Positions 10,601 through 22,800 of a stretch of 64,000 nucleotides of DNA are shown here, piece by piece. The DNA is from Symsagittifera roscoffensis (lineage: Eukaryota > Xenacoelomorpha > Acoela > Convolutidae): positions 35,163,716 to 35,227,715 of the forward strand of contig NC_087064.1 in the NCBI RefSeq assembly GCF_963678635.1, in the 5' to 3' direction. Within the stretch, counting starts at the first letter, position 1, and each line of letters begins with the position of its first letter. Under the pieces are notes generated by a model. That model saw nothing but the letters and a program-made list of their open reading frames with translations. It made no database searches and was not told the DNA's origin. Made by a program: the position numbers and the translations under genes.

Positions 10601-11520
10601 AAAGCATTTTCGGCTAACGTTCTCAAGCTAATCGAGTATCTGAAGTCGGTGCTGTGTCGTCGTAGTTGTAGCACGGACTTGTTATGCATTTCAAGCCGTT
10701 TTCTGTTTAATTGAAATTATTTTTGATCAATTACTTAATGCAGATTTAAGTATTTATTGTCTTTTTTCTCTTGATCACAAGAAAGCAATGAAGGGAGCCT
10801 GACAAAAGTTTTTCACTGGCCATATTGAAGTTGCTATCATCATGATTTTATTTTACAGTAAAAAAATTATCTAATTCCTCTTTTCTGATTTTTCCCGGTT
10901 TTCACATATGAATCCTTCGTCTGGTTTTTTTTTGTGAATCCTAATTGTGTTGGAGAATAACTGGGCTGTGTCTACTTCTGAACTACTTTGAAGGCTTGAT
11001 AAACGTGAAATATTTCGCAGTATTTCAAGTTTTCAATCCGAACACAGGCAAGAAGTTTTATCAAGAAATTGTCAATCATAAATTTGTGTTAAAATCAAAG
11101 AGCTCTGGTTGATTTCTTTTGAGCTTGGAATCTTTTTTAAGAGTCGATGAACGTAGTTCAACCTCTTATATAGCTAGTGATGATTTTTTTTTCGTTTTCT
11201 TGAAAAAACTAAAAATGCTCTGAAAACGCGCATTAATGCTTATAAATGCACCTATGAATGCCCTTAGATATATATGCTTTTTAAATTTCAATTCAAGTTC
11301 ATTTGCTAGAAGGTAGGCCAAATTCACTCTCCAATAATGAAAGCTGAAATGGCGCAAAAAATGTGATCGATTTCCAGATTCGAAAATGGAATTTAGTTTT
11401 TAGATTTCACAGCGGAATAAAAACGGATTTAAGTACGGAAACGCGCTGTAGCGTCCGCTTTGTTTTATTAATTAATCAAAGTTTCCGATCTTTAAGTTTT
11501 TTTCCGATCGTAAAATAAAT
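7634..11520. other. Repeat-rich stretch without a recognised gene
   Basis: Several open frames here lie in dispersed repeats. 8190-8505 is a copy of the family with the core AATGAACGTAGTGAG ... CCCAGCGAAATAAAA ... GATCCAATT, seen again at 13940, 36000 and 42110. 9595-10027 is a copy of the TCGGCTTA family also found at 32505 and 40615. 10280-10470 and 11130-11420 hold further diverged pieces with the CAGCGGAATAA core. The 61-codon frame at 7687-7872 matches nothing I know. Confidence 0.6.
9595..10027 (+). repeat. TCGGCTTA-family dispersed repeat, partial copy
   Basis: The ordered blocks TCGGCTTAGTGGCCTCA, AGCAAATAAAG, a G-rich patch, TTTCGGCTTAAAGGG and GGCTTTGTTACCGCTGG match the copies at 32505-32830 and 40615-40960 block for block. 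The open frame at 9752-10027 is a by-product of this repeat; a related frame exists in the copy at 40733. Confidence 0.7.
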
Positions 11521-11524
11521 TTTT

Positions 11525-11578
11525 CAGGGTTAATATTTTTAGGTTACAATGCGCATCACACTGCCCTTTGTTATGTAG
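11525..11578 (+). promoter_or_regulatory. Acceptor-like sites and 9-codon uORF before the CLK gene
   Basis: TTTTTCAG (ending 11527) and ATTTTTAG (ending 11542) are candidate 3' splice sites. The first ATG after them (11549) opens a 9-codon frame ending in TAG at 11578, 33 bases before the kinase ATG. If transcripts start or splice here, the short upstream frame could dampen translation. This is inference from sequence only. Confidence 0.4.
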
Positions 11579-11611
11579 ACAGAAAAAAGATAGCCTGCTT
11601 ACTTGCATGGA

Positions 11612-12994
11612 ATGGCTGGTGGCGCTAAAAGATGTCGAAGCAGAAGCAATAAACCAAAGCAAGTCGATAAATCTCGCTCAGGAAGATCGACACAACAGCA
11701 AAAAACTAGCAATTTCCGGCGTCGTGGACCCGAGAACCACGTCGAATCACGTCAATTAGATCACCAAGAAAATGGGAAAAGCAAAAGCAGAAAACGCACC
11801 AACGGAAATTGTGAAAATTATCCCGAAGAACATTCCAAAACGAAGTGGCGAAAATCAAGCAGTAGTGTGTCCAGATCGAGATCTGGGTCAAGCGGTAGCA
11901 GAAGTTTTGAGAGTTACAAGAATGGACCACGAGCTGATGCTGATAACCATTTGGTTTATTGGAGTGGGGACATAATCGGCCATAGATACCAGATTTTGAG
12001 TACCATAGGGGAGGGAACATTTGGAAAAGTCGTGCTGTGCATGGATAAAAAGAGCAAAGAGAAAGTGGCTCTGAAGGTGATCAAAAGAGTCGATAAGTAT
12101 TTTAGATCAGCCAAAATTGAGATAGACGTACTAAAAGAAATCCTGAAAAGGGATCCGAAATTGCAACATCGTTGTGTGAGGTTATTGGACCATTTCGATT
12201 ATCACGGGTTCATGTGTTTGTCATTTGAGGAGCTCGGTGTTAGCGTGTATGACTTTTTGAATGAGAACGAGTATGTGCCTTTTCCAATGGAGCATGTCAA
12301 GGCTATTTCTTATCAGCTGATAGACTCGGTTGCATTTCTTCATCGGCACCGGATTATACACACTGACTTAAAACCAGAGAACATTTTGTTTGTGAACTCG
12401 GATTGGGAAAATGTTTATAACAGAAGATTAAACAAAAATGAAAGAAGAGTTAAAAGCGCAGAGGTGCGTCTGATTGACTTCGGCTCAGCTACTTACGCCA
12501 AAGACAGTCGCCACTCTACTGTCGTTAGCACCAGACATTACAGAGCACTGGAAGTGATTCTTGAACTGGGTTGGGACGAGAAGTGCGATGCGTGGAGTGT
12601 GGGTGCAATCATGTTTGAACTACACACCGGCGATGCCCTTTTCCAGACTCACGATAACTGGGAACACCTCGCCATGATGAAGTATATCTTGGGTCCATTT
12701 CCACAGCAGATGGTGAGTAAGACGAGGAAGCGAAAGTACTTTCGGCGCCACGGAGATCTAGACTGGGACTTCGAAGAAGACAGCACAAGTAATTGTAGAA
12801 TAAAATCTATGTGTAGACCCCTCACAGACTGCATAGTTCACAGAAGTTCAATCGGAAACGATGATGACAACAAAGGTTTGTTGCAAGTAATCCAGGGACT
12901 GCTCGCTTATCAGCCTTCAAGTCGATTATCCATGAGACGATGTTTGAAACACGGCTTTTTCGATTCTGTGCGCCAGATTTACCAAGTTAAATAG
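11612..12994 (+). CDS. CLK/LAMMER dual-specificity kinase, intronless
   Basis: CDC2-like kinases phosphorylate SR splicing factors in the nucleus. I chose the ATG at 11612 (460 residues); the frame is open only to a TTG nine bases earlier, from which the following residue numbers count. The first ~110 residues are an Arg/Ser-rich tail, as in the family. The kinase domain shows the Gly loop GEGTFG (136-141), Lys158 in ALKVIKR, HTDLKPEN (253-260, catalytic Asp255), DFGSAT (292-297), STRHYRA and the LAMMER box EHLAMMKYILGP (354-365). Oddities: the APE motif reads ALE (315-317), and LAMMER is altered to LAMMKY. All catalytic residues remain. The whole domain is one exon, an A-run of 11 follows one base after the stop, and AATAAA lies at 13118-13123, which together suggest a retrocopy that is still open, but an intron-poor native gene is possible. 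Confidence 0.9.
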   Translation: MAGGAKRCRSRSNKPKQVDKSRSGRSTQQQKTSNFRRRGPENHVESRQLDHQENGKSKSRKRTNGNCENYPEEHSKTKWRKSSSSVSRSRSGSSGSRSFESYKNGPRADADNHLVYWSGDIIGHRYQILSTIGEGTFGKVVLCMDKKSKEKVALKVIKRVDKYFRSAKIEIDVLKEILKRDPKLQHRCVRLLDHFDYHGFMCLSFEELGVSVYDFLNENEYVPFPMEHVKAISYQLIDSVAFLHRHRIIHTDLKPENILFVNSDWENVYNRRLNKNERRVKSAEVRLIDFGSATYAKDSRHSTVVSTRHYRALEVILELGWDEKCDAWSVGAIMFELHTGDALFQTHDNWEHLAMMKYILGPFPQQMVSKTRKRKYFRRHGDLDWDFEEDSTSNCRIKSMCRPLTDCIVHRSSIGNDDDNKGLLQVIQGLLAYQPSSRLSMRRCLKHGFFDSVRQIYQVK

Positions 12995-15770
12995 CAAAAA
13001 AAAAAACAGTTTTATAATGTGTTTGGTAATTTCGTTTTAATTCTTATTTAATTCATGTTAATTCATTTTTCTATTCCTGTTAACTTGTCAACTGAATTGA
13101 AGGGATAAGTGTGCAATAATAAAGGTTCCACAACTGTCAAATTTTCCTTGTGAATATATATTTTCCTTGTGAAAGCGAAGGGCTTGCTTCCTGCAGTTTT
13201 GAAAACCGTTAGCAAGCTATCTATTGCATCTGCCACGTGATAAAAGAAAACGAAAAATTTCAAGCTTCGGGCTTTTTCGGTTTTATTAAATATCTGTACT
13301 TTTTAAGTAGAGGGATGGGCCGTAATGAAAATTAGGCTAAGTCAAAGCAGATCAAAGTTGATTCAGGTAAGAGAGTAGAGACTATCCACTGCTTATTATC
13401 CATATTTATAGTATATCAAACCTTTTACCCGTGCGAGCTGGGCTGTCTTCGAGGGAGCCAAAACTGCGCGAAAAAAAAACCATTTTCAATGTTCACAAAA
13501 AAAATAAAGAAAAAACTGGATGCTGATGTTTTTTTTTTCTGGCACATTTTTCTAAAACTTAACTAGCAATTAAAAGGGATCATTTGGTGCCACTTTTGCT
13601 GTATAGCATGATAATTTAATAGAATGTGTTCTCTCTGACGATTCAGATGCGAGGACGTGAGACTGCTTCTATCCTGTTCGGTAGAACGATTTAGGCACAT
13701 ATGAAAAGTTTCATTTTTAAAGGCCCATATAGCCTGTTCTTTCCATATTTCGTGTTTTGCTTTTTTTGGCTACTTTGTTGCCGTTTTCTCGCTTGCGAAA
13801 TGCAGCTTTGCCTGTGTAAATTATGGGCTCACTGTTAAATGAGCTGAATCGCACGTGTCTGTGTTTGAGTTTGACCGGGACCTGTTTTTTATTCAGTCGG
13901 GAAATATTCCTTGCCAAAAAATTGTCGGCCTATTATAAAGAGTAATGAACGTAGTGAGGACTCTTATAAAGGTTTTGCTGATTTTTTTGTTTTTTTTTAA
14001 AGAAAAAGTCTCAAAACTTGTTCACGCTCAATTTTGATTTTTCCATTTATTTTTTTTTTCGCGTGAATTTTTTTCGGATCTTATTAACTGTTTCGGTGAA
14101 GTCCCATTTGTCTTAAGATTCATTTGTAGCAATATGAAAAAGCGGTTCTATTTGTACTAAAAATTTTCAACTCGATTTCTGATTGGTCGTGTTGCGATCC
14201 AACGAATTTTCGATTCAGTTTTCTACTGTTCAAACCGCATAAAATTAACCAGCAGATTAGTAACCGCCAACGTGTTGTGAGCTTGCCAACAGAGGGAAGA
14301 ACTCTAGACGAAAATAAGAGCCGGTTAACGCCGCAAAGCAGCGACGCGCGCATAGGGCACCCACCTGCGAAGATAAACCAAGAGCTTAAAACAGTCGGCT
14401 TAGTAGTCGTTTAGCCAATTGATTATTTTTGCTACTAACGCGATTGATTTTTCATTTTGGTACAAATGGGACTGACTTTTCATTTTGGTGCTTGTGAATA
14501 CCCTCCACTATTCCACCCCTCTATTTCGGTTTTCGGAAATTCAACTAGGGCTGTCACATGTTCAATAGCTTAAAACACTTTTAAATGTTTGCTATGCAGG
14601 TATTATATGAATAGTGACTAATTCAAATACGAACGCGCGAAATTGAAAACCGAATTAATTTTTCACTTTTTTCAAATGCATATTTTTTACAGAAGTAGTT
14701 GTCTTAAATAATACATGCATAGGGGGAAATAGTTAACAAGGTCCAAAAGGGGGGGAATAATTATATTTTTTGCTATATAATTTTTGGTTCAAAGTTTTTC
14801 TTGACAACAATTTTGTTTTTGGTTCTACGGAAGTTTACCAAAAGTTGCCTCTAGATAATATTTTTTGTTTTTGCATTAAACGCCGTCGATTGTGTTTTTA
14901 GCAACTATAATATCATTTCAGACAACGTTTTGAAGTTTCTTTAGTTTTGGTTTTTCTTTTTTTGTTTTGGACTTGGTGGCTTGCTTTTACTCTCTGCTAG
15001 CTTGCAGTGCTATTTTCGTTTATGTAGTATCGAGAGTGATGCGAAGCTTCGCTTCGCCTCTATGTGAAAAGCTCAATTTCTGTACACACCTGAAGTTTTT
15101 TCTTGCATTGCTAAAGCTCTTTTTACCTTTTTTGCTTGTTTGCGACGTGTAGCTTTGTGCGTAGTATTTTTTTATCACTATGCCCTCAAATTACTCTATA
15201 TATGACACAATTGGTTTCTTTTATAGAAAATTTCCTTCAATTACACGATTATAGCCAATGTTCAATTCAGAGGCCAACTTCTTCTCTTCACATTTCGAGT
15301 TTATATAGCAAAGTTAAGCGGATCGTATTCATAGGTCCCAAAATGAAGAACCAGTCCCATAGGTCCCAAAATCAACAAGCAAACGCATAAGTTCTAAACG
15401 TTTTTTCAATTGGTCAAAAGACTAAATTAGCCGAGTCTCTGTTTAAGGTCGCCGGTTGGCGCGCTACCCGCGCGTCTCCGATTTGCGGCAATAGCCGGCT
15501 TTAATTTTCGTACATAGTCCTACCCTCTGTTGGTAAGCTCGCAACACATTGGCGTTGCTTCGGCGGTCACTATTCTGACGCTTGTGTGTGCTGCTGGAGC
15601 AGTAACAATCAAATTGGTTGGCTCAAATTTCAACCAATCAGAATTCAAGAAGATAATTATTTCATAAAGACTTATGCGACTGAGTTTTTTTTATCTTGGG
15701 TGATATGATTATTGAGAAATATAGGAATTCACCGTTTAAGCGTCCGACGATCAGGAGGAAAGCATTTAAA
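12995..15770. other. No gene seen; diverged repeats
   Basis: AT-rich DNA with pieces of the dispersed families: a degenerate tail at about 13786-13815, a tRNA-like head remnant with GGGACCTGTTTTTT near 13870, a copy of the AAGAGTAATGAACGTAGT element at 13938-14060, TCGGCTTAGTAG at 14394, and a tail GCGAAGCTTCGCTTCGCC at 15041-15058. Frames over 60 codons here look accidental. Confidence 0.55.
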
Positions 15771-16140
15771 TTATGGTTCCCTCAAACGACTCCAGTTTTC
15801 ATTGCAGTTGCTTTTTATGTTTTCATTTACTGCTGCAATTCGTAATTATTTTAACCTTGACTTCGTATTTTCCCTTTTTTATTTTTAGGCATTATCACGA
15901 ACTTTTGAGGCATTTGTATAGTTCTATAATCTTACCAGGCAGAACAAACAACACTAATTTGAAGATTAAAAAAAGTTTTTTTTTTGTTGTTTTACGAATA
16001 TGGTCAGAACATTCTGTGCTAGCTGCACAACAACTGGCTATCCTTGTTTAAATTTGCTTAAAGGAGAATAAATCATGTCAAACCCTCCAAATATAAAAAT
16101 GGAAGTGACGCAAGAAAACTTGAGTAAAATTACGTTTGGA

Positions 16141-19100
16141 ATTGAATTTGAAATTCAGATTGCCAGCGGAATAAAAAACATTATATTTTGTCCCAGTTTC
16201 TTCTAGTTGGGAAAAGATTTTTAAAAATTGAAGGGCTAAAGCGTGATAAAATTCCGTTTCAAAAAATTTTCGGCTTATGATTTGTCTGCTTATGTTATGT
16301 CGGCTGTGTTGCCACGTCGTAGAATACTTTTTATACAGTTTTCATTGCAGTTTCTTTTTTATGTTTTCATTTATTCCTGCAATTTGTGATTATTTTAACC
16401 TTTTTCGTATTTTTTCCTATTTTGTTTTTTTTTGTTTTAAAATTTCTTCGGCCGATGTGATTTCAGCTCATAATTTATCGGCTTGGCAACCTAATTTTGG
16501 GTCATTTGAGGTAACCATACTTCGAATTTTTTCCTCCAGATAGCACAAATTGTTAAAGTTCTCAAAATTTATAGTTCAAATGTTTCATGACGATTTTTTT
16601 GCTCGAAAATTGTTTCTGAGTTTTCATAAAACGCCGTCGATTGTGTTTCAAGAATGTGTCGAATGTGTTAAACGTAGTCGAATGTGTTTTCCGCAAATAG
16701 AACATGATTCCAGACAGCATTTGAAGTTTTTAGTTGTTTTCTTTGAAAATTCTTCCGTTTTCTTTGGACTTGGTTAATTCATTTCCTTTCCTGTCTGCTA
16801 GCTTGCAATAGTATTTTCGTGGTTTCGCAATTGATGCGAAGCTACGTTTCGAATCTGTGTTTTTTTATAAACATTGACTTTTTAGGCGCAAAAAAATTTG
16901 ATTTTACGAAAGCCAATTTGGAAGCTTCATTAAGCGCTCTCTTGGTTGCAAAATTTTATATTTTATACTAAAGTAAAACTTTTGGTGCAGAAAATAAGAA
17001 ACATTTTGAGAAACGTTTTTCTGATCTTTTTTTTTCATTTCTTTTAATGTTTGAAGACAATTGTGGAATGTTAAGCCCAAATCACTAACTTTTTAGGAAT
17101 TTGTATAGTTCTATAATCACACCAGGCAGAACAAATGACGCTAATTTGAAGATTAAACGTTTTTTTGTTGATTTACGAATATTGTCGGAACCTTCCGTGG
17201 TACTTGCACATCAACTGGCTATCCTTGTTTACATAGTTTAAAGGAGAATAAGTCATGCCCTCTAAATATGAAAATGGAAGTGACCCAAGAAAACTTGAAT
17301 GAAATAACGTTTGCAATTGAATTTGAAATTCAGATTGCCAGCGGAATAAAAAACATTATATTTTGTCCCAGTTTCTTCTAGTTGGGAAAAGATTTTTAAA
17401 AATTGAAGGGCTAAAGCGTGATAAAATTCCGTTTCAAAAAATTTTCGGCTTATGATTTGTCTGCTTATGTTATGTCGGCTGTGTTGCCACGTCGTAGAAT
17501 ACTTTTTATACAGTTTTCATTGCAGTTTCTTTTTTATGTTTTCATTTATTCCTGCAATTTGTGATTATTTTAACCTTTTTCGTATTTTTTCCTATTTTGT
17601 TTTTTTTGTTTTAAAATTTCTTCGGCCGATGTGATTTCAGCTCATAATTTATCGGCTTGGCAACCTAATTTTGGGTCATTTGAGGTAACCATACTTCGAA
17701 TTTTTTCCTCCAGATAGCACAAATTGTTAAAGTTCTCAAAATTTATAGTTCAAATGTTTCATGACGATTTTTTTGCTCGAAAATTGTTTCTGAGTTTTCA
17801 TAAAACGCCGTCGATTGTGTTTCAAGAATGTGTCGAATGTGTTAAACGTAGTCGAATGTGTTTTCCGCAAATAGAACATGATTCCAGACAGCATTTGAAG
17901 TTTTTAGTTGTTTTCTTTGAAAATTCTTCCGTTTTCTTTGGACTTGGTTAATTCATTTCCTTTCCTGTCTGCTAGCTTGCAATAGTATTTTCGTGGTTTC
18001 GCAATTGATGCGAAGCTACGTTTCGAATCTGTGTTTTTTATAAACATTGACTTTTTAGGCGCAAAAAAATTTGATTTTACGAAAGCCAATTTGGAAGCTT
18101 CATTAAGCGCTCTCTTGGTTGCAAAATTTTATATTTTATACTAAAGTAAAACTTTTGGTGCAGAAAATAAGAAACATTTTGAGAAACGTTTTTCTGATCT
18201 TTTTTTTTTCATTTCTTTTAATGTTTGAAGACAATTGTGGAATGTTAAGCCCAAATCACTAACTTTTTAGGAATTTGTATAGTTCTATAATCACACCAGG
18301 CAGAACAAATGACGCTAATTTGAAGATTAAACGTTTTTTTGTTGATTTACGAATATTGTCGGAACCTTCCGTGGTACTTGCACATCAACTGGCTATCCTT
18401 GTTTACATAGTTTAAAGGAGAATAAGTCATGCCCTCTAAATATGAAAATGGAAGTGACCCAAGAAAACTTGAATGAAATAACGTTTGCAATTGAATTTTA
18501 AATTCAGATTGCTAGCGGAATAAAAAATATTATGTTTTGTCCCAGTTTCTTCTAATTGGGAAAAGATTTTTAAAAATGAAAGGGCTGAAGCGTAATAATT
18601 TTTTCCTCGAAATTTGAAAAATTCCGCTTCAAAAAATTGTCGGCATATGATTTGTCTGCTTATGTTATGTCGGCTGTGTTGCCACTTCGTAGAATACTTT
18701 TTATACAGTTTTCATTGCAGTTGCTTTTTGTGTTTTCATTTAATCCTGCAATTTGTGATTATTTTAACCTTTTTCGTAATTTTTCCTTTTTGTTTTTTTT
18801 TGCTTTAAAATTTCTCCGGCCGATGTGATTTCAGCTCATAATTTATCGGCTTGCCAACCTAATTTTGGGTCGTTTGAGGGAACCATTTCTTAAATGCTTT
18901 CCTCCAGATCGCACAAATTGTTAAAATTCTCAAAATTTATTGTTCAAATGTTTCTTGACAATTTTTTAGCTCGAAAATTGTTTTTGAATTTTCATAAAAC
19001 GCCGTCAAATGTGTTTCTGGAATGTCTTGAATGTCTTGAATGTGCTAAACGACGTCGATTGTGTTTTCCGCAAATAGAAAGTAATTAATGCCCGGCAACA

Positions 19101-19830
19101 TTTGAAGTTTTTTAGTTGTGTTTCTTCGAAAATTTTCCGTTCTCTTTGGACTTAGTAGCTCCATTTTCTTTCCTGTTGCTAGCTTGCAATGATATTTCCG
19201 TGGTATCGTAATTGATGCGATGCTTCGCTTCAGCTCTGTGTTTATCAAAATTGACTGTTTAGGCGTTAAAAAAGTTGGTTTTGCTAAAAAGAAAACCAGT
19301 TCGGAAGCTTCATTAAGCGCTCTCTTGGCTAAAAAGTTTTATACAAAGTAAAACTTTTAGTGAAGAAGATCAGGAAACATTTGAGAAACATTTTTTTTTT
19401 TGGTTTTTTTTTCGTTTATTTGATTTTTGGCGACAGTTGTAGAATGTTATGCCTAAATCACTAACTTTTTAGGCATTTGTATAGTTCTATAATCACCAGG
19501 CAAAAGAAACGACGCTAATTTGAAGATTAAAAAAAGTTTTTTTTTGTAGTTTAACGAATAAAGTCGGAACATTTTGTGCTTCTTGCACAGCAACCGGCTA
19601 TCCTTGTTTCAATTTGCTTAAAGGAGATTAAATCATGCCCTCTAAATATGAATATGGAAGTGACGCGACAAAACTTGAATGAGTTTACGTTAGCAATTGA
19701 TTTTTAAATTCACGATTGCCAGCGGAATAAAATACATTGTTTTGTCCCAGTTTCTTCTAGTTGGGAAAAGATTTTTAAAAATCAAAGTGCTGAAGCGTGA
19801 TAATTTTTTCCTCGAAATTTGAGAGAAGTA
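16141..19830. repeat. Tandem array of ~1.18-kb units
   Basis: Units start at the block ATTCAGATTGCCAGCGGAAT: 16141-17315, 17316-18492 and 18493-19694, with a fourth start at 19695. The first two are almost identical; the third is diverged. A diverged partial copy precedes them (15770-16140). Each unit contains, in order, a TCGGCTTA block, a tail related to GCGAAGCTTCGC, and the motif GGCTATCCTTGTTT, so the unit is built from the same dispersed families found elsewhere. Repeated frames of about 60-90 codons rich in Phe/Cys inside the units change reading frame between copies and are not genes. Confidence 0.85.
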
Positions 19831-22800
19831 ACCAGTCTATGTTGGGCTGCATGTTGACAAAATGAAGCATGGTACATAATGCATCATTCTATTTAACAAT
19901 CGATACGCGTATAGTCCACAATTGAAGCTGTTAAGAATGAGACAAAGTTAAAAGCAAAACAGAGTTCAGTTCAAATGTAAAGTTTTTAGAAGCCTAAACC
20001 ATAGTAATGAACTAGTGTATGCAAACGTTCCACCTCTGTATATAAGTTAAACAGCAAACCTTGCTGTGGTGTGTCGAAATGTTTTTTTTTTACATTAAAT
20101 GGAAAATTTTATTTGTTTTATTCCAAAAGTGTATCGAAAGAGGAAGCAGTTCATTTCAAATGAAAGTTAAGTAAATAATTTGAGAGAAAAACAGTTTTTC
20201 CTGGAAGACAAATATTGCAATTGAATAGCAAACTTGATGAAATTGTAGCTATCAAAAACTATTGCATGTGCAAACTGCATTTGTCGGACAAGCATTCTGC
20301 TCATAATCAGCTGCATGCGTAATTTCTAATTCATTTTTGTGGCCAACATATTTCTGAGTATATTGAGCTAAAATTTTTACTGATAACAATTTAGAATTTT
20401 TTAAATTATTTTTATGTCAAACGAAGTTTGAACTTTTGAAAAACTGTTTTCGAGCTGTATAGGGCAATTCTAGATGATCAGTTTCTGTCTTTTTAATTGC
20501 ACTAAGTTTTGAGCCGTAACTTGGCAATTGTTTTATTTTTTTTTCGGCGCTATGTTGCCCTTATTCTTTTTCGAGGATGGCCTAAATTTAAGCTGCTGTG
20601 TTTGACTCGTTGGTACATTTTTTCACTTCTAAGTGTTTTGATATAAGTGTTTTGTTGCGTTTGTTAACTTCCACCACTGTTTGAGCTAAGTGTAAGCTGA
20701 AAGATTTGGAGCAAATATGTCAAATACCATATCGCGAATTGAAAAGAAAAAGCGTTAAAAGCGAGATATAAATAAGATGTTTCAATTTATGTATCAATGG
20801 ATCAAAGTTTTTTCTACATCCATGCGGCATTACTTTCACCGAGAAAAATAACATCAGTTATAAAAGTAAATTTATCAATACTTACCAATTTAAGATTTCA
20901 ATTAGACATGTTAATGGTCGGTAAACATACTGAAGTTGAATAATCCATTATACCCTCATAGTAACCTGGAAACCTTACCATAATTATAGTTCTAGGCGCT
21001 GATATGGATTATTTTGTTTGACCTTATCAATTTTTAGCGTAAGAGTGCCTTAACAATCAAAATTTGGAAATTAATTCGTTGAACTTTTTTCTGTGCCAAA
21101 TGATAGTTTTGTGCTTATTTAACAAGAAATGAAACATTTATCGAAAATATCTCAGCGGGAAGTGATATGGACAGAGCATGTTATAGTTGGTCGAATTGTA
21201 ATTAGAATCAATGAGCCAGCTGTTTGCCCTTTGCAACACGCTTTAGAATAATCAAACAAACTTGTTTGGAGTTGCTCATTTACCAAATTAGTCATTTAAA
21301 GTTATGACGCTCTGGCAATCGCAACTTCAGTCGATAGTCAAATAAGTGGGCAGTTCATAGAACTTGAAAAAAAGTAGATTTCTTCTGCTCAGAAGAAACG
21401 AACTTCACTTCTGGAAAAGAGGGATCATTGGTTGTCGAAATTAAGGGAAAAGGTTAGTGTTATATTTTCTAGCAGTTGTGAATTTTCTGAGGCTAGGATA
21501 TCTCTCTTCAAAAATACAAGGATTCGGTTGGGTATTGTTACGGCAGCCGCGGAAAAAACATCTGATCCAAACAGGTGTTTTCCTTTTGGTCGCAATAAAT
21601 TTGTCTGAAATTCTTACCTGGATGAAGTTTAAATGAGTGGATGTGCTTTTCGATGCCTGTGTGATCGCAGCATGAGTTATTGATTATTTTTTGGATCGAA
21701 AAATTGTTATGTGCGGAGAATTATTTCATTTCTTTGAAAAGGAGCGACGGAATGAGTTTTTCGGAATGAAAAACAGTAACGAGCGCAAATATTTGATTTT
21801 GTTTTTTAATGAAAAAGGACGTTGAAGTGACTAAGGTCTCCGATTCCCGGTCGAGGACCACCATGATCTTTACTGCCATCTTTTTCTGTAAAATAATTAT
21901 ATTGTTTTGGTTTTAGCAGATTTTCAGGTTTCACCAGATATAAATGTAATTTTGCACTTCCTATGAGCATTGATTTTGCATCAGGATTCTAGATTTCTAA
22001 CGCTGGCTGAAATCTCCACCGGTTGAGAGATTTTTATGTAAAAGCTGCCCGAAAGCTTGTCTAGATGCGTTAACAGCAGGCAGATTTTAAGGATATTTGA
22101 CAGGGTTATTATACGGGTTATTTTTCCTATCACTAAAAATGGTGAGAAATCTTGTCTTCGTATGTTCTAATTTTTTTCCACGCGAAATCCGTTACCACAA
22201 ATAATCATCTGAATGGGTCAAGTGATAATAAAAATTAAACCCTTTCAATTGGTGATTTTAACGAAATCAAAAATTTCCAAAAAGTTAACCCAGCGACGAG
22301 AAAAATCGGTTCGAAATTTTTGCTTTTTAAACTCACTCCAGCAAGTAACAGTTGTTAGATAAAAAATGATTCTAAGCCAAAATACGGCAAAAATTTCGGG
22401 GAAGTTAAATTTTAAGTTGTTTTAAGAACGTGGTCGGAACACAGGGATGCCAAAATAATTATTGCAATATAATTGCAGTTGAAAAATAAATAATTGTATT
22501 GTTTCAAATCTAATAAATAATTTTTATTTTGCTAGGCAAAAAATAAATTATTGCAGTTATTGCTAAAATGGAAAAAATGTATATAATGTTTGAAAAATTC
22601 CGCTTCAAAAAATTGTCGGCATATGATTTGTCTGCTTATGTTATGTCGGCTGTGTTGCCACTTCGTAGAATACTTTTTATACAGTTTTCATTGCAGTTGC
22701 TTTTTGTGTTTTCATTTAATCCTGCAATTTGTGATTATTTTAACCTTTTTCGTAATTTTTCCTTTTTGTTTTTTTTTGCTTTAAAATTTCTCCGGCCGAT

